NCBI GenBank assembly: GCA_963665785.1
Contig: OY762456.1
Span: 2,790,001-2,854,000, forward strand
Direction of reading: 5' to 3'
DNA length: 64,000 bases
From: UBA7455 sp026713185
GTDB lineage: Bacteria; Pseudomonadota; Gammaproteobacteria; Pseudomonadales; Azotimanducaceae
Part shown: positions 53,603 through 62,428 of the stretch, one piece after another
How positions within the stretch are numbered: the first letter of the stretch is position 1
Layout of the letters: each line of letters starts with the position of its first letter
Notes under the pieces: generated by a model
Database searches by the model: none
What the model saw: only the letters and a program-made list of their open reading frames with translations
What the model was told of the DNA's origin: nothing
Translations under genes and position numbers: made by a program

Positions 53603-55717
53603 CAGGGCGATCCTAAAGTCGTGTCCAAGCGTTTGAACTGATTATTTTATCTTTGCCACTGGACAAAGGGGCAGGTCTGCGTGATAATGCTCGGTAATTG
53701 ACGTTTGGGAGCATTGTGATGGGGAAGGCGCGGGACGGGCTTGGCTATTCGTTGTCTCAGGTTTCGGTGCGTCCGGTTCGGGACGCGGCGGAGCGGGCGG
53801 AGTGGGACCGGGTGATGGCCGAGGGTCACTACTTGGGCTTCCGGGGGATGTTCGGCGGCGGCCTTCGGCATGTGGCGGTGGGACCGGACGGACAATGGCT
53901 GGCGCTTTTGGGCTGGTGTTCGGGGGCGTTCAAGGCGCAAGCCAGGGATGGGTGGATCGGCTGGGCAGCGGAGCAGCAGTTCCGTAGGCTGCACTTGGTG
54001 GCGAACAACTGTCGTTTTCTGGTTCTGCCTGCGGCTCGGGTTCGCAACCTCGCCTCGCGGGTGCTGGCGCTCTCCGTTCGCCGCCTGTCTAGCGACATGG
54101 AGACGCTGTTCGGGCATCCGGTGCTGCTGGCCGAGACCTTTGTGGACCCGTCCCGGTTCAAGGGCACTTGCTATTTGGCGGCAAACTGGACGTCGGTTGG
54201 TCAGACCAAGGGCTTCGCCCGGTCGGGCGGCGGTTGGGTCGAGCATGGGCAGCCGAAGGCGATGTTGGTGTACCCGCTGGTACGGGGCGCGCGGGAGGCA
54301 CTCGGCGGGCTTGACGAACCGGCGTCGTGGGGCTGCGGGCGCGGGCAGCCGGAGGTGCCGTCGGCGGGGCGGCTACGTAGCCTGTTCGATTGCCTGCGCG
54401 GTGTCCCCGAGTTCCGCTCGGCGCGGGGCGTGCGCCACTCGCTGGCGAGTGTTTTGGCGATCTCGGCGGCGGCGAAGCTCGCCGGGGCACAGGGGGCGGC
54501 CGCCATATCCGAGTTCGCGCAACGGCTGGACCAGCCGCAGTTGGCGGCCGTGCGGGCCTTCCGCAGCCCGACGACAGGGCAACGGACGCCGCCCTCGCGC
54601 GCGAGCATCCATCGCATCCTGTCGGCGTTGGACCCGGACGCACTCGATGCGGCGGTGCGGGCCTTCACGGCGGCGCGGCAAGCGCCCGACGGGGCCTTGG
54701 CCATCGACGGCAAGTCGGCCCCACTCAACCGCCCGGGCGGCCCCGACCCGGACCGGATGTTCATCGCCGCAGTGGTGCACGGCGCGGGCCTGGTGGCGGG
54801 GCAGGTCGCTTCGGACAGTGCTGGCGGGGAGATCCTTGGGGCGCGGCGGCTGATCCGCGAGTTGGACGTGGCGGACCGTTTGTTGACGCTCGACGCCCTA
54901 CATAGCTGCCCCAAGACCGCCAGCCTCATCGTCGAGAAGGGAGCGGACTACGTCATGCCGGTGAAGGGCAACCACCAGGACCTGCTGGACGATCTCCAGG
55001 CGTTCGATTGGGACGCCGCCCCCGCGTTTAGCACTGCGGACAAGGGCCACGGGCGACTCGAGGTGCGAACCTGCGCCCTGGTCCCGCTCGACGGCGTCGA
55101 TGCGGGCGTCGCGGCCCTGCCGGGTCGGCGCCAAGCGTTCCGCATCGTGCGCGAGCGGACCGTGATCTCGACCGGCAAATGCTCCGTCGAGGCCACCCAC
55201 GGCCTCACCTCCCTGGGGCCGGAGCGGGCCGGGCCAGCCGAAGTGCTCGCCCTCAACCGTGGCCATTGGGAGATCGAGAACCGCCTGCACTACGTGCGCG
55301 ACTTCTCCTACGACGAAGACCGCTCCCGCGTGCGTAACGGCAAGCTGCCGCGCAACCTCGCCTGCCTATCCAACGCCGCCATCTCCATCGTCCGCCTGCG
55401 CGGTCGCTTCCGACACCAGCCCCAAGCCCACCGACACTACGCCGCCCGGCAGGACGAGGCCCTGCGCGAAGTGCTCAGCACCGCCTGACCCCAAAACGCC
55501 AACCCAATCGCCCCACAACGTCGGCGGCGACATGCGCGCTCGCCTGCGACCTCGGTACCCAACCCCAGCCCTCGAATCAGGGCACCGACCAGCTCCCAAA
55601 CGACTCGCAAAACCACTAAAAAAACACCAAAAACCAGCACTGAACAAAGCAGGGCACCAATCTGGCAACGCCCCAATGTAACTGACTTCAGAGCGACTCA
55701 ACTTTAGGATCGCCCTG
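53603..55717 (+). mobile_element. ISAs1-family insertion sequence with DruA-domain transposase
   Basis: 2115 bp. Imperfect terminal inverted repeats of about 22 bp, both beginning CAGGGCGATCCTAAAG, at 53603-53624 and 55696-55717, with a perfect 11-bp target duplication outside. The CAGGG ends are those of ISAs1 elements. One transposase gene fills most of it, leaving 116 bp on the left and 229 bp on the right without genes. It is much more GC-rich than both flanks, a sign of recent arrival from a high-GC host. It lies between csb3 and the CRISPR array trailer, so no cas gene is broken. Confidence 0.92.
53719..55488 (+). CDS. ISAs1-family transposase with N-terminal DruA (DUF4338) domain
   Basis: 589 residues. 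Residues about 15-205 match DUF4338, the DruA domain: MAEGHYLGFRGMFGGGLRHV, ALLGWCSGAFKAQARDGWIGW, VANNCRFLVLP, ETFVDPSRFKGTCYLAANW. From about 215 the ISAs1 DDE transposase follows, with first Asp in LAIDGKSAPLN, second in LTLDALHSCPKTASLI and the Glu in NRGHWEIENRLHYVRDFSYDEDRSR. The catalytic triad and frame are intact, so it may be active. The ATG at 53719 has GGGAG 8 nt upstream; a TTG lies seven codons earlier. DruA is the defining protein of Druantia defence systems; here it is part of a transposase. Confidence 0.92.
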   Translation: MGKARDGLGYSLSQVSVRPVRDAAERAEWDRVMAEGHYLGFRGMFGGGLRHVAVGPDGQWLALLGWCSGAFKAQARDGWIGWAAEQQFRRLHLVANNCRFLVLPAARVRNLASRVLALSVRRLSSDMETLFGHPVLLAETFVDPSRFKGTCYLAANWTSVGQTKGFARSGGGWVEHGQPKAMLVYPLVRGAREALGGLDEPASWGCGRGQPEVPSAGRLRSLFDCLRGVPEFRSARGVRHSLASVLAISAAAKLAGAQGAAAISEFAQRLDQPQLAAVRAFRSPTTGQRTPPSRASIHRILSALDPDALDAAVRAFTAARQAPDGALAIDGKSAPLNRPGGPDPDRMFIAAVVHGAGLVAGQVASDSAGGEILGARRLIRELDVADRLLTLDALHSCPKTASLIVEKGADYVMPVKGNHQDLLDDLQAFDWDAAPAFSTADKGHGRLEVRTCALVPLDGVDAGVAALPGRRQAFRIVRERTVISTGKCSVEATHGLTSLGPERAGPAEVLALNRGHWEIENRLHYVRDFSYDEDRSRVRNGKLPRNLACLSNAAISIVRLRGRFRHQPQAHRHYAARQDEALREVLSTA

Positions 55718-55728
55718 ATGATCTACGG
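55718..55728. repeat. right copy of the IS target-site duplication
   Basis: ATGATCTACGG directly after the right terminal inverted repeat; see 53592-53602. The uninterrupted ancestral sequence continues from here (55729-55891) to the array trailer with no gene visible. Confidence 0.9.
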
Positions 55729-55891
55729 ACTCCTCCTTGACCCATTCTCCGTACCGAGTGTAGGCTTGCCAAGTGATCAATGCCAATTTTTATCCCTAAG
55801 GGGATCAGATGGAATGCGCTTAACAACTGCAGAAAGTGGTCCTAACAATGGGGTCCACTTCAGTCCCTACCCAATATAAGAGAGGGTATTT

Positions 55892-56217
55892 AGAGCAATG
55901 AGGCCGCCGCTACTCAGCGGCGGAAATACGCTTGTTGGGCTTCAGACCGTGTTCAGTCTGCTGGCTTCAATGAGGCCGCCGCTTCTCGGCGGCGGAAATG
56001 GGCCAATGAGTTGCAGGGCGGTAATCCGGTGTACCGCTTCAATGAGGCCGCCGCTTCTCGGCGGCGGAAATAAGGGAACGCGCGAAACAAAAAAAGGCGA
56101 TGTACGCAGCTTCAATGAGGCCGCCGCTTCTCGGCGGCGGAAATGACGTCGTGACAGGAATCCGTTGGATATAGTCCCACTGCTTCAATGAGGCCGCCGC
56201 TTCTCGGCGGCGGAAAT
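55892..56217 (-). CRISPR. type I-G CRISPR array, 5 repeats and 4 spacers
   Basis: 36-bp repeats at 55892, 55964, 56036, 56109 and 56182; spacers of 36, 36, 37 and 37 bp. In the transcribed (minus) sense the repeat begins ATTTCCGCCGCC, forms a CCGCCG/CGGCGG hairpin and ends CCTCATTGAAGC, giving the usual 8-nt ATTGAAGC handle. Repeats 2-5 are identical; repeat 1 has six changes (its distal end and two loop bases), as expected for the leader-distal end. Hence the leader is on the right, beside cas2, and transcription runs leftward. Confidence 0.96.
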
Positions 56218-56418
56218 ATCGGTCGCTGTAGACCAAGTAAACACTGTCCTGACACAAGACATTGCGAGTGGTAAACACCAACATCGAAAATCAATCTGAT
56301 TAATACAACGACTGAGCATAGCACACTTACTTAATTTACTAATTTTTAAAGAACTTTTCGAGAACGAGCGCTTCCTGGGGAAATACTCGCACTCGACTGC
56401 TCGAATCTGCCCGGCAAG
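56218..56418 (-). promoter_or_regulatory. CRISPR leader
   Basis: AT-rich region between the array's last identical repeat and the cas2 stop codon, with runs such as TTTAAAAATTAGTAAATTAAG on the minus strand. It holds no ORF and no further repeat. Its place next to the non-degenerate end of the array and the adaptation genes marks it as the leader where new spacers enter and where array transcription begins. I could not fix a promoter with confidence. Confidence 0.7.
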
Positions 56419-56718
56419 TCATACAATAACAGATTCTCGCTCAACTGGGTTATAGTTTCGTTTGCCGAGTGACACTATTCTTGGCACTACCCTGTCCACC
56501 TGACCAACATCGACTATAACCACATGGTCCTGGTCATGATGAATCAACCCATCAAGGTCGGCGATCAACTCTGCATGGCGAACCTGTGAGAGACGACATT
56601 GGAAGACAGAAAGCTGGACCCATTCACCATAACCGTGCATTGTTCTGAAGACGGAACGCCATCGTTTTGTATCCGCAATATCGTATACAACAAAATATAA
56701 CCTCTCGCCAGCACTCAT
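56419..56718 (-). CDS. cas2: CRISPR-associated endonuclease Cas2
   Basis: 99 residues, ferredoxin-like fold. Works with Cas1 in spacer integration. LYFVVYDIADTKRWRSVFRTMHGYGEWVQLSVFQCRLS contains the conserved Asp after the first strand (YDI) and the dimer-interface pattern. The ATG at 56718 is chosen because GGAGGG lies 6 nt upstream; the frame is open 17 codons further. Last gene before the leader; cas4-cas1 ends 37 bp upstream. Confidence 0.95.
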   Translation of the reverse strand: MSAGERLYFVVYDIADTKRWRSVFRTMHGYGEWVQLSVFQCRLSQVRHAELIADLDGLIHHDQDHVVIVDVGQVDRVVPRIVSLGKRNYNPVERESVIV

Positions 56719-56755
56719 GAAACACCCTCCAAAACCATACAACAAACCCGACTCC

Positions 56756-58492
56756 TCAGCGTGTAACAAAGTTCGGGTATTGATTTATCTCACCTAACAG
56801 AAATCGGCCCAACAAACGAGATTGTATTTCCATCAACCTACGAAACTCTACCTTGTAACCGAACAGCGGGTGTGTAATCTCTTGCGTCAGCCGTCGCTCG
56901 AATGTAGCGATGAATTGCTTCCTGCCTCGGTCTGTCAGGTTTGTTCCCAGAGAAGAACGTACAAAGTCCGTTGGACGAATTTCTCCATTATTCACTGCCG
57001 TTAATACAGTGGAGTCCACAATCAAAGGACGAAACGGTTCCATCATATCAAGCGCCAGTGCCGGTCGCCCATATCTCGGCTGATGATAGAAGCCTCGATA
57101 TGGATCGAATCCAGTGGCGGATAGCGCTACCACAAATGTCCTCGTCAAGAGTGTGTATCCAAAAGATAGCATGGCGTTTACCGGATCAGTGGGTGGCCGT
57201 CTATTTCGATTCAACATCTCGAAAGACATGGAATCACCAGAGAACTGTTTCAACATCCCCGCGAAATGTTGAAAATAGTGAGCCGCAGCGGCACCTTCAA
57301 GGCCCAGCAACGTATTCATATCCCGCGCGCGCCCAGCCTGTTCTGCGAGTCTGGTCATGCTTTTCAACGTTGGCGCGATATCCTCATCAAGACGCCAGTT
57401 CCGGCGTAACAGTACCCGGCAGTTTCTTATTTTTGCCTGAACCAAACCACGGGCTAGATTCAAACACACGAGGTCATCAAAGGAACCTTGATATTGCGCT
57501 GTCCTTAGTTCGACATTTCCGTGCCCTGTACCAATCGTGTGGCCAAGAAACCAACCGGCGTAAGAATGCCACGTAACGGGTATGTTTCTGCGCATCAACT
57601 CGTGCAGGGTCGGTGTGGTGACATAGACATTGCCCATCAATACCAGTTGGGATGTTTCTGCCAAACGGGCATGCACAGGTTCACCATCATCTACCGTAAT
57701 AGCGAGCCGCTCACCATTCTTGGCAACCTTGCCACGATGCGATTGTACATAGACAGGCAAGGCATCAGTCCGCCGGACACTGACAGGACGAACAGCATCT
57801 CCAACCAAGCGTAGCAAATTGGTTTCATCAGGGAGACAAACACCCACCAGAGAGCAGCGCGAACACTTTGGACTGTCTTCCAAGGGTGGTGGAATCCGCC
57901 CGTCATCAACCATGTTGCGCAATAACTTGATTGATTCGGTGGTCAACAATCTAAGTTCTTCATCGAATGGGACGATTACCCTTTCCCGTGAACCCGCAAA
58001 GTACAGGACGCCTTCACAGCACTTATAACCGTGCTCTTCCAATAACATCCCCTGAGCACATAACTGCACTCGCTCCGGGTCGTATGCATGGCGCGGAACG
58101 TGAGGTCGTTTGCCACGTTTGTAATCCACTGGCCTGACTTCACCATTTACGCCCTCAACAAGGTCCATCTTTGCAACCAGATGCAGCTTCGTTGAGGATA
58201 GTTCAACAGAACGAGCTGGTTTCATCTCCTTAAAATCAGCATCCGGTACCGGTAGTGTTCCACTTTTCTTATCTACACGCCGATGTACATGGCGACCTTC
58301 AACCGTATCTGAAGTTTCCTCCCACTCCTTTTGTACCCATTCCAGGTAGGCCAGCCTCGGGCAATATATATACTCGTTGAGGATGCGGGCTGGAATGAGT
58401 GGAGCATCACCGGAGCGATGTGTTACGCGAAGAGAGAGGGAATTTTGTAGTGGAATATCCTGTTCTGTAAGAGGCTTCGGAGTATCAACCAT
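56756..58492 (-). CDS. cas4-cas1: Cas4-Cas1 fusion protein
   Basis: 578 residues. Cas4 half (to about residue 225): the first cluster Cys in EYIYCPRLAYLEWV, the RecB-type nuclease motif VDYKRGKRP, and the C-terminal cysteines CSRCSLVGVC, so a 4Fe-4S cluster is expected. Cas1 half: PVYVQSHRGKVAKNGERLAI, the catalytic Glu in LLGLEGAAAAHYFQHF, His/Asp region ATGFDPYRGFYHQPRYGRPALALDMMEPFRPLIVD. The fusion is a hallmark of type I-G and couples PAM selection/trimming with integration. The ATG at 58492 has AAGGAG 8 nt upstream; an ATG 12 codons earlier lacks one. The 273-bp gap upstream holds no gene. Confidence 0.95.
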   Translation of the reverse strand: MVDTPKPLTEQDIPLQNSLSLRVTHRSGDAPLIPARILNEYIYCPRLAYLEWVQKEWEETSDTVEGRHVHRRVDKKSGTLPVPDADFKEMKPARSVELSSTKLHLVAKMDLVEGVNGEVRPVDYKRGKRPHVPRHAYDPERVQLCAQGMLLEEHGYKCCEGVLYFAGSRERVIVPFDEELRLLTTESIKLLRNMVDDGRIPPPLEDSPKCSRCSLVGVCLPDETNLLRLVGDAVRPVSVRRTDALPVYVQSHRGKVAKNGERLAITVDDGEPVHARLAETSQLVLMGNVYVTTPTLHELMRRNIPVTWHSYAGWFLGHTIGTGHGNVELRTAQYQGSFDDLVCLNLARGLVQAKIRNCRVLLRRNWRLDEDIAPTLKSMTRLAEQAGRARDMNTLLGLEGAAAAHYFQHFAGMLKQFSGDSMSFEMLNRNRRPPTDPVNAMLSFGYTLLTRTFVVALSATGFDPYRGFYHQPRYGRPALALDMMEPFRPLIVDSTVLTAVNNGEIRPTDFVRSSLGTNLTDRGRKQFIATFERRLTQEITHPLFGYKVEFRRLMEIQSRLLGRFLLGEINQYPNFVTR

Positions 58493-58765
58493 TCGTGGTT
58501 CTCCTTTTCGAATTATCTGGCGTAGCATACATCAAGCCAGGTAAATCCTCGAAAAGTTCAGTGATTGCTGTTCAAGTACCTGACCTTACTGTCATTCTGT
58601 ATCCTGTATTCAGCTTATACAAGATAGTGCTGCCAGCTCTCTGAATGACAAGTCTCCTTTCTTCCAACTCAATAAATTCAGAACTTCCTGGACAGAAACC
58701 GATACTTGTCTGAATTAGGAATCCCAACAATAGATCCCGGTATTGGTTCTACTGCTGAATTATAA

Positions 58766-60052
58766 CTATCTGTCCAGGAAAAACAGACTGACTTCCGGTA
58801 CATAGGTTATCACCAGCAATGCAACCAGCAGCACCACCATAAAGGGAATGGTGGCCTTATACAGTTCTGTCACAGAACGTTTGAAACGGTAGCTTGCGAT
58901 AAACAGATTCATCCCGATTGGCGGGGTAAAATAACCAATCTGCATATTCGCCAGGAAAATGATGCCCAGGTGAACAGGATCAATACCAAAACCCAGAGCT
59001 ATTGGTACAATCAACGGGATCATGATGACCAGTGCCGAGAAGATATCCAGTATGGCGCCAAGCACCAGCAGCACAATATTCAGCAGTATCAGGAACGTGA
59101 ATTTACTGTCGATAAAGGTCCTGATCAGTTCGAACAGTTGCTGTGGGATTTGTGCGTCGATCAGATAATTCGTAAAAGCCAGCGAAACACCGAGAATCAG
59201 CAGGATACCGCCCACCATCACCATTGCATCCACAGTAGTCTGTAGCAGTTTACTCACTTTGACTTCTCGTAATATTCCAACTTCAACCACCAGCACATAC
59301 AGTGCGGTCACAGCGGCAGCTTCAGACACCGCAAAAAATCCACTATAAATACCGCCGAGGACGATGATCGGCAAAGGTAGTTCCCACCTCATATCCATCA
59401 AAGCCTGCTTCGCTTCCTGAGTACTGAATCTGTTGCCTGTCATAGGCTGACCGCGAACGGACCAGATACTGTACAGGGTCAACAGAACAATCATCAGCAG
59501 AGCCGGTAATATGCCGGCGATAAAGAGTTCCTGGATGGTAAATGGATCAGGTAAGTCCATTTGCTGGACGATTACACCATAGAGTATCAGCGGTAAGGAG
59601 GGGGCCAGGAGAAGCCCCAGACTTCCCGATGATGTCACCAGGCCAAGCGAGAATTTCTCTTTGTACCCTGCTTCTACCAATGCCGGAAACAGCAACGCAC
59701 CCACTGCCACAATTGTTACGCCTGAGGCGCCGGTAAAAGCTGTAAAGAAAGCACAGGTGATAAAGGCGACGACTGCAAGTCCTCCCGGCATCCAGCCAAG
59801 GAAGACCCTGGTCAGTCTGACAAGTCGTGAAGACAGGTTGCTTTCCGCCAGTATGTAGCCCGAGAAGGTGAATAACGGCAGTGCCAGCAACAGCGGTGTA
59901 TCGACCAGACGGTAAATTTCAATAGTGATGACCGTCAGCGGAATGTCTGCGTAAAAAAATCCTGCCATCGCCGCTGCCAGGATAACCACGAACAGGGGTG
60001 CTCCCAGCAGAGCCAGCAACAGGACAGCAAGGATTAATAGGACAGCAGTCAA
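58766..60052 (-). CDS. dctM: TRAP transporter large permease DctM
   Basis: 428 residues, about 12 membrane helices. The channel subunit of a tripartite ATP-independent periplasmic transporter, driven by a sodium gradient. Family parts: LPLFTFSGYILAESNLS, GASGVTIVAVGALLFPALVEAGY, SGSLGLLLAPSLPLILYG, IPLIVPIALGFGIDPVHLGIIFLANMQIGYFTPPIGMNLF. I chose the TTG at 60052, which overlaps the dctQ stop (TTGA) and gives the normal length; the frame is open further upstream. Confidence 0.92.
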   Translation of the reverse strand: MTAVLLILAVLLLALLGAPLFVVILAAAMAGFFYADIPLTVITIEIYRLVDTPLLLALPLFTFSGYILAESNLSSRLVRLTRVFLGWMPGGLAVVAFITCAFFTAFTGASGVTIVAVGALLFPALVEAGYKEKFSLGLVTSSGSLGLLLAPSLPLILYGVIVQQMDLPDPFTIQELFIAGILPALLMIVLLTLYSIWSVRGQPMTGNRFSTQEAKQALMDMRWELPLPIIVLGGIYSGFFAVSEAAAVTALYVLVVEVGILREVKVSKLLQTTVDAMVMVGGILLILGVSLAFTNYLIDAQIPQQLFELIRTFIDSKFTFLILLNIVLLVLGAILDIFSALVIMIPLIVPIALGFGIDPVHLGIIFLANMQIGYFTPPIGMNLFIASYRFKRSVTELYKATIPFMVVLLVALLVITYVPEVSLFFLDR

Positions 60053-60516
60053 TCCGGTATTCCCTGAAACCCGCTTACCAGGAACCGGATGCTCATTCCG
60101 GTAAATCCAATTGGCAGAATTGATTGACAAAGCCAGGTGGGAACATTGGCAAAGGCGATTGTCTCATCCTGATATTCGTAACTGATGAATTCAACTGAGT
60201 ACCAGGCAACGATTGCACAAATGATCCCTGCCATCACATTATTGACCAGATTAACAATCCTGCGGCCCCTGCTTGACAGGAAACGGGTCAGAGCATCTAT
60301 GTTAATGTGATGACGCTCCCTGGTCGCCACCAGAGCGCCCAGTATCGCAACCCAGAGCACCAGAATCCGCTGGAAGGACTCCGCCCACAGGAAACCGGCA
60401 TCCATAAAATTTCGCATTATTATCTGCATTACCGCCATGGCAAGCATGGTAATAAGCGCGGCAATCAACAGGGAGTTTTCAATCAGATGCAGGACACGAA
60501 ATATTTTGGTTAACAT
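60049..60516 (-). CDS. dctQ: TRAP transporter small permease DctQ
   Basis: 155 residues with four predicted membrane helices, the DctQ fold. LWAESFQRILVLWVAILGALVATRERHHINIDAL is the family signature. It pairs with DctM, whose gene overlaps by 4 bp. Begins 14 bp after dctP on the same strand. Confidence 0.92.
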   Translation of the reverse strand: MLTKIFRVLHLIENSLLIAALITMLAMAVMQIIMRNFMDAGFLWAESFQRILVLWVAILGALVATRERHHINIDALTRFLSSRGRRIVNLVNNVMAGIICAIVAWYSVEFISYEYQDETIAFANVPTWLCQSILPIGFTGMSIRFLVSGFQGIPD

Positions 60517-60530
60517 GTCTGCAGATTCCG

Positions 60531-61541
60531 TTATTGGGCAACTGCTTCAGGAGATTTGCGGTAATCCCTGATATACCTGTTGAATGTATTTACGATTTCA
60601 GCAGAAATTTCACCGGATGCCACCAGATCATCTATCGATTTCCCGGCGACGGCTTCCCATTCAGGCAGTTCCTTCTCCCCCGGGGTAATCACTTTCAGAC
60701 CATGTGTCACCAACGCCTGAAACGCTTTCTGATTATCAAGACGATTGACCCCATCTATCCTTTTGAATACCTTGTTCAGTAACTCTCTGGTAACAACCTG
60801 ATCATCCTGACTGATTTTCCCAAATGACTTCCGGTCCAAGACCAGCATCGAGTATACGTAGAGAAGCGGCAGATCCAGCAGGTATTCCACGTGGTTGTGC
60901 CATTGCAATGCCAGGGCAGCAACTGGTGGAGCCACTACAGCATCGATAATACCTGTCTGCAGACCCGCTAAAATATCGGGGATACCCAAAGGAATCGGGC
61001 TTACATCAAATGACTTGATCAACTCGGCTGCAATCGGATCACCATCAGGTATCCAGGCCTTCAGTTTTTTTACGTCGTCGACACTTTTTACCGGATCTTT
61101 TGAAAGCAAATAGGCGAAACCTGTCTCCGTAAGATAAAAACTCTCCAAACCGTTTTCATGCAACCCGTCGATGATGGTCTGATCCATTCGACCTCGGATA
61201 TAAGCCACCTCCTCATGGGATTTAAAGATCAACGGTAGATTGTATACCTGCAAATCCGGATAAAATCTTGTCAACGATCCGGCCACTATCACACCGCCGT
61301 GTAATTGACCACTGCGCATCTTGCGCAGGACCGTTATGTCATCGCCCATAACACTTCCCGGGTAAATTCTGAACTTGACCCTACCGTCGGTAACCTCGTC
61401 GATTTGTCTGACTCCGTCCCGAAATTCTTTCATCCAGGCAAGGCCGTCAGGGGAGATGGTCGCTATTTTGTATTCCTTTGCCTGGGAGGAACCCGAAATC
61501 AGCAATATCGCCAGAATCAGTATGCCGTTGGTTGTTTTCAT
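60531..61541 (-). CDS. dctP: TRAP transporter substrate-binding protein DctP
   Basis: 336 residues with a signal peptide (ILILAILLISGSSQAKE, cleavage after about residue 21). Periplasmic solute receptor: YKIATISPDGLAWMKEF, KFRIYPGSVMGDD, LPLIFKSHEEVAYIRGRMD, ETGFAYLLSKDPVKSVDDVKKLKAW and the GLQTGIIDAVVAPPVAALALQW ligand region. Because a TatT gene is next to it, the ligand may not be a simple C4-dicarboxylate; substrate unassigned. Confidence 0.92.
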   Translation of the reverse strand: MKTTNGILILAILLISGSSQAKEYKIATISPDGLAWMKEFRDGVRQIDEVTDGRVKFRIYPGSVMGDDITVLRKMRSGQLHGGVIVAGSLTRFYPDLQVYNLPLIFKSHEEVAYIRGRMDQTIIDGLHENGLESFYLTETGFAYLLSKDPVKSVDDVKKLKAWIPDGDPIAAELIKSFDVSPIPLGIPDILAGLQTGIIDAVVAPPVAALALQWHNHVEYLLDLPLLYVYSMLVLDRKSFGKISQDDQVVTRELLNKVFKRIDGVNRLDNQKAFQALVTHGLKVITPGEKELPEWEAVAGKSIDDLVASGEISAEIVNTFNRYIRDYRKSPEAVAQ

Positions 61542-61549
61542 CCTGCCAC

Positions 61550-62398
61550 CTAAAAATAATCGTTGGAATCAGCCAGTAACTCTCTTGCTCTCTCTTGCGC
61601 CATGAGGTTGGTCAATGTCATTCCCGGCACATCCGGGTCTGCATCAATGACCTCCTGTAATAAACGATCATGTAATTCCCGGTCGAATACAAGACGGGCA
61701 TATTGTTCTGCATAGACTACCCGGGTCATCAGATATTTCCCATCCGATATGCTCAGGGATCGCTCGAAATGAGTCCTCCCTTTTTCAGGTTTCCCACCCA
61801 TGGCAGCAGGCAACAGAGTTTCCAATCCGCCTAAATATAGATGTGCACCACCATTGTCCCAGGTTTCATCCAGTTCGATAACCTTTTCCATCAGCAACTT
61901 TACTCTCCCAAGTTGACCAATCGCATTCCAGTCATCGCTGTGTGTCTGTATCCAACCTGCCCAGGCCACACCCAAAGCATAGGCCGCTTCAATGTCTTTT
62001 TGCTTCAGTTCACTGATTCTGTGTTCAAATTCAACGAAAGCGACTGAAGCATGATCACACATTGCTTTATTGGTGAGACAGGCTGCTTGACTGGCGTAGT
62101 CAAGTGCCTTCTGATTGAGCAATCCGGCACGTTCCGGATTGGCAAAAATACTGAATGAACCGTTCAGGGTTGCGGCAGCTATCAGCAAATCGACATCATC
62201 CGGACTTCGTTGCAAAAAACTGTCTATCAGCAACAGATAGGCAGGTATGCCCTCCCGGACAGTATCAATGTCATTACTGTTTAAAATGGTTTCTGCAAGG
62301 TCATCGGCCATCTGCGAGGTAAGGCTGGAAACCAGACTGGTACAGCCAATGAGACTCAACATACATACCACTGCCAACAGTGGACTTAATTTTTTCAT
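61550..62398 (-). CDS. TatT-type TRAP-associated lipoprotein
   Basis: 282 residues. A lipoprotein signal peptide is clear (SLIGC, acylated Cys about 19). The rest is a helical TPR-like fold: GVAWAGWIQTHSDDWNAIGQLGRVKLLMEKVIELDETWDNGGAHLYLG and KGRTHFERSLSISDGKYLMTRVVYAEQYARLVFDR are the TatT pattern. TatT proteins form complexes with their partner DctP-like receptor (encoded 9 bp downstream), and are thought to hand hydrophobic ligands to it in the periplasm. Same operon as dctPQM. Confidence 0.85.
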   Translation of the reverse strand: MKKLSPLLAVVCMLSLIGCTSLVSSLTSQMADDLAETILNSNDIDTVREGIPAYLLLIDSFLQRSPDDVDLLIAAATLNGSFSIFANPERAGLLNQKALDYASQAACLTNKAMCDHASVAFVEFEHRISELKQKDIEAAYALGVAWAGWIQTHSDDWNAIGQLGRVKLLMEKVIELDETWDNGGAHLYLGGLETLLPAAMGGKPEKGRTHFERSLSISDGKYLMTRVVYAEQYARLVFDRELHDRLLQEVIDADPDVPGMTLTNLMAQERARELLADSNDYF

Positions 62399-62428
62399 AA
62401 TTTATGGGGTCAGAGTGACCCCGATATA

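Noticed and set aside
53870..54853. 327-residue Arg-rich ORF overlapping the transposase in another frame
   Set aside because: High GC removes stop codons from alternative frames; the composition (Arg/Ser/Trp-rich) is typical of a shadow frame, and the main frame has clear DruA and DDE motifs.
56218..56253. A fifth spacer next to the last repeat
   Set aside because: No repeat follows at 56254; the region is better explained as the leader.
58493..58765. Possible gene between the cas4-cas1 and dctM genes
   Set aside because: No open frame of useful length with a ribosome binding site; treated as intergenic.
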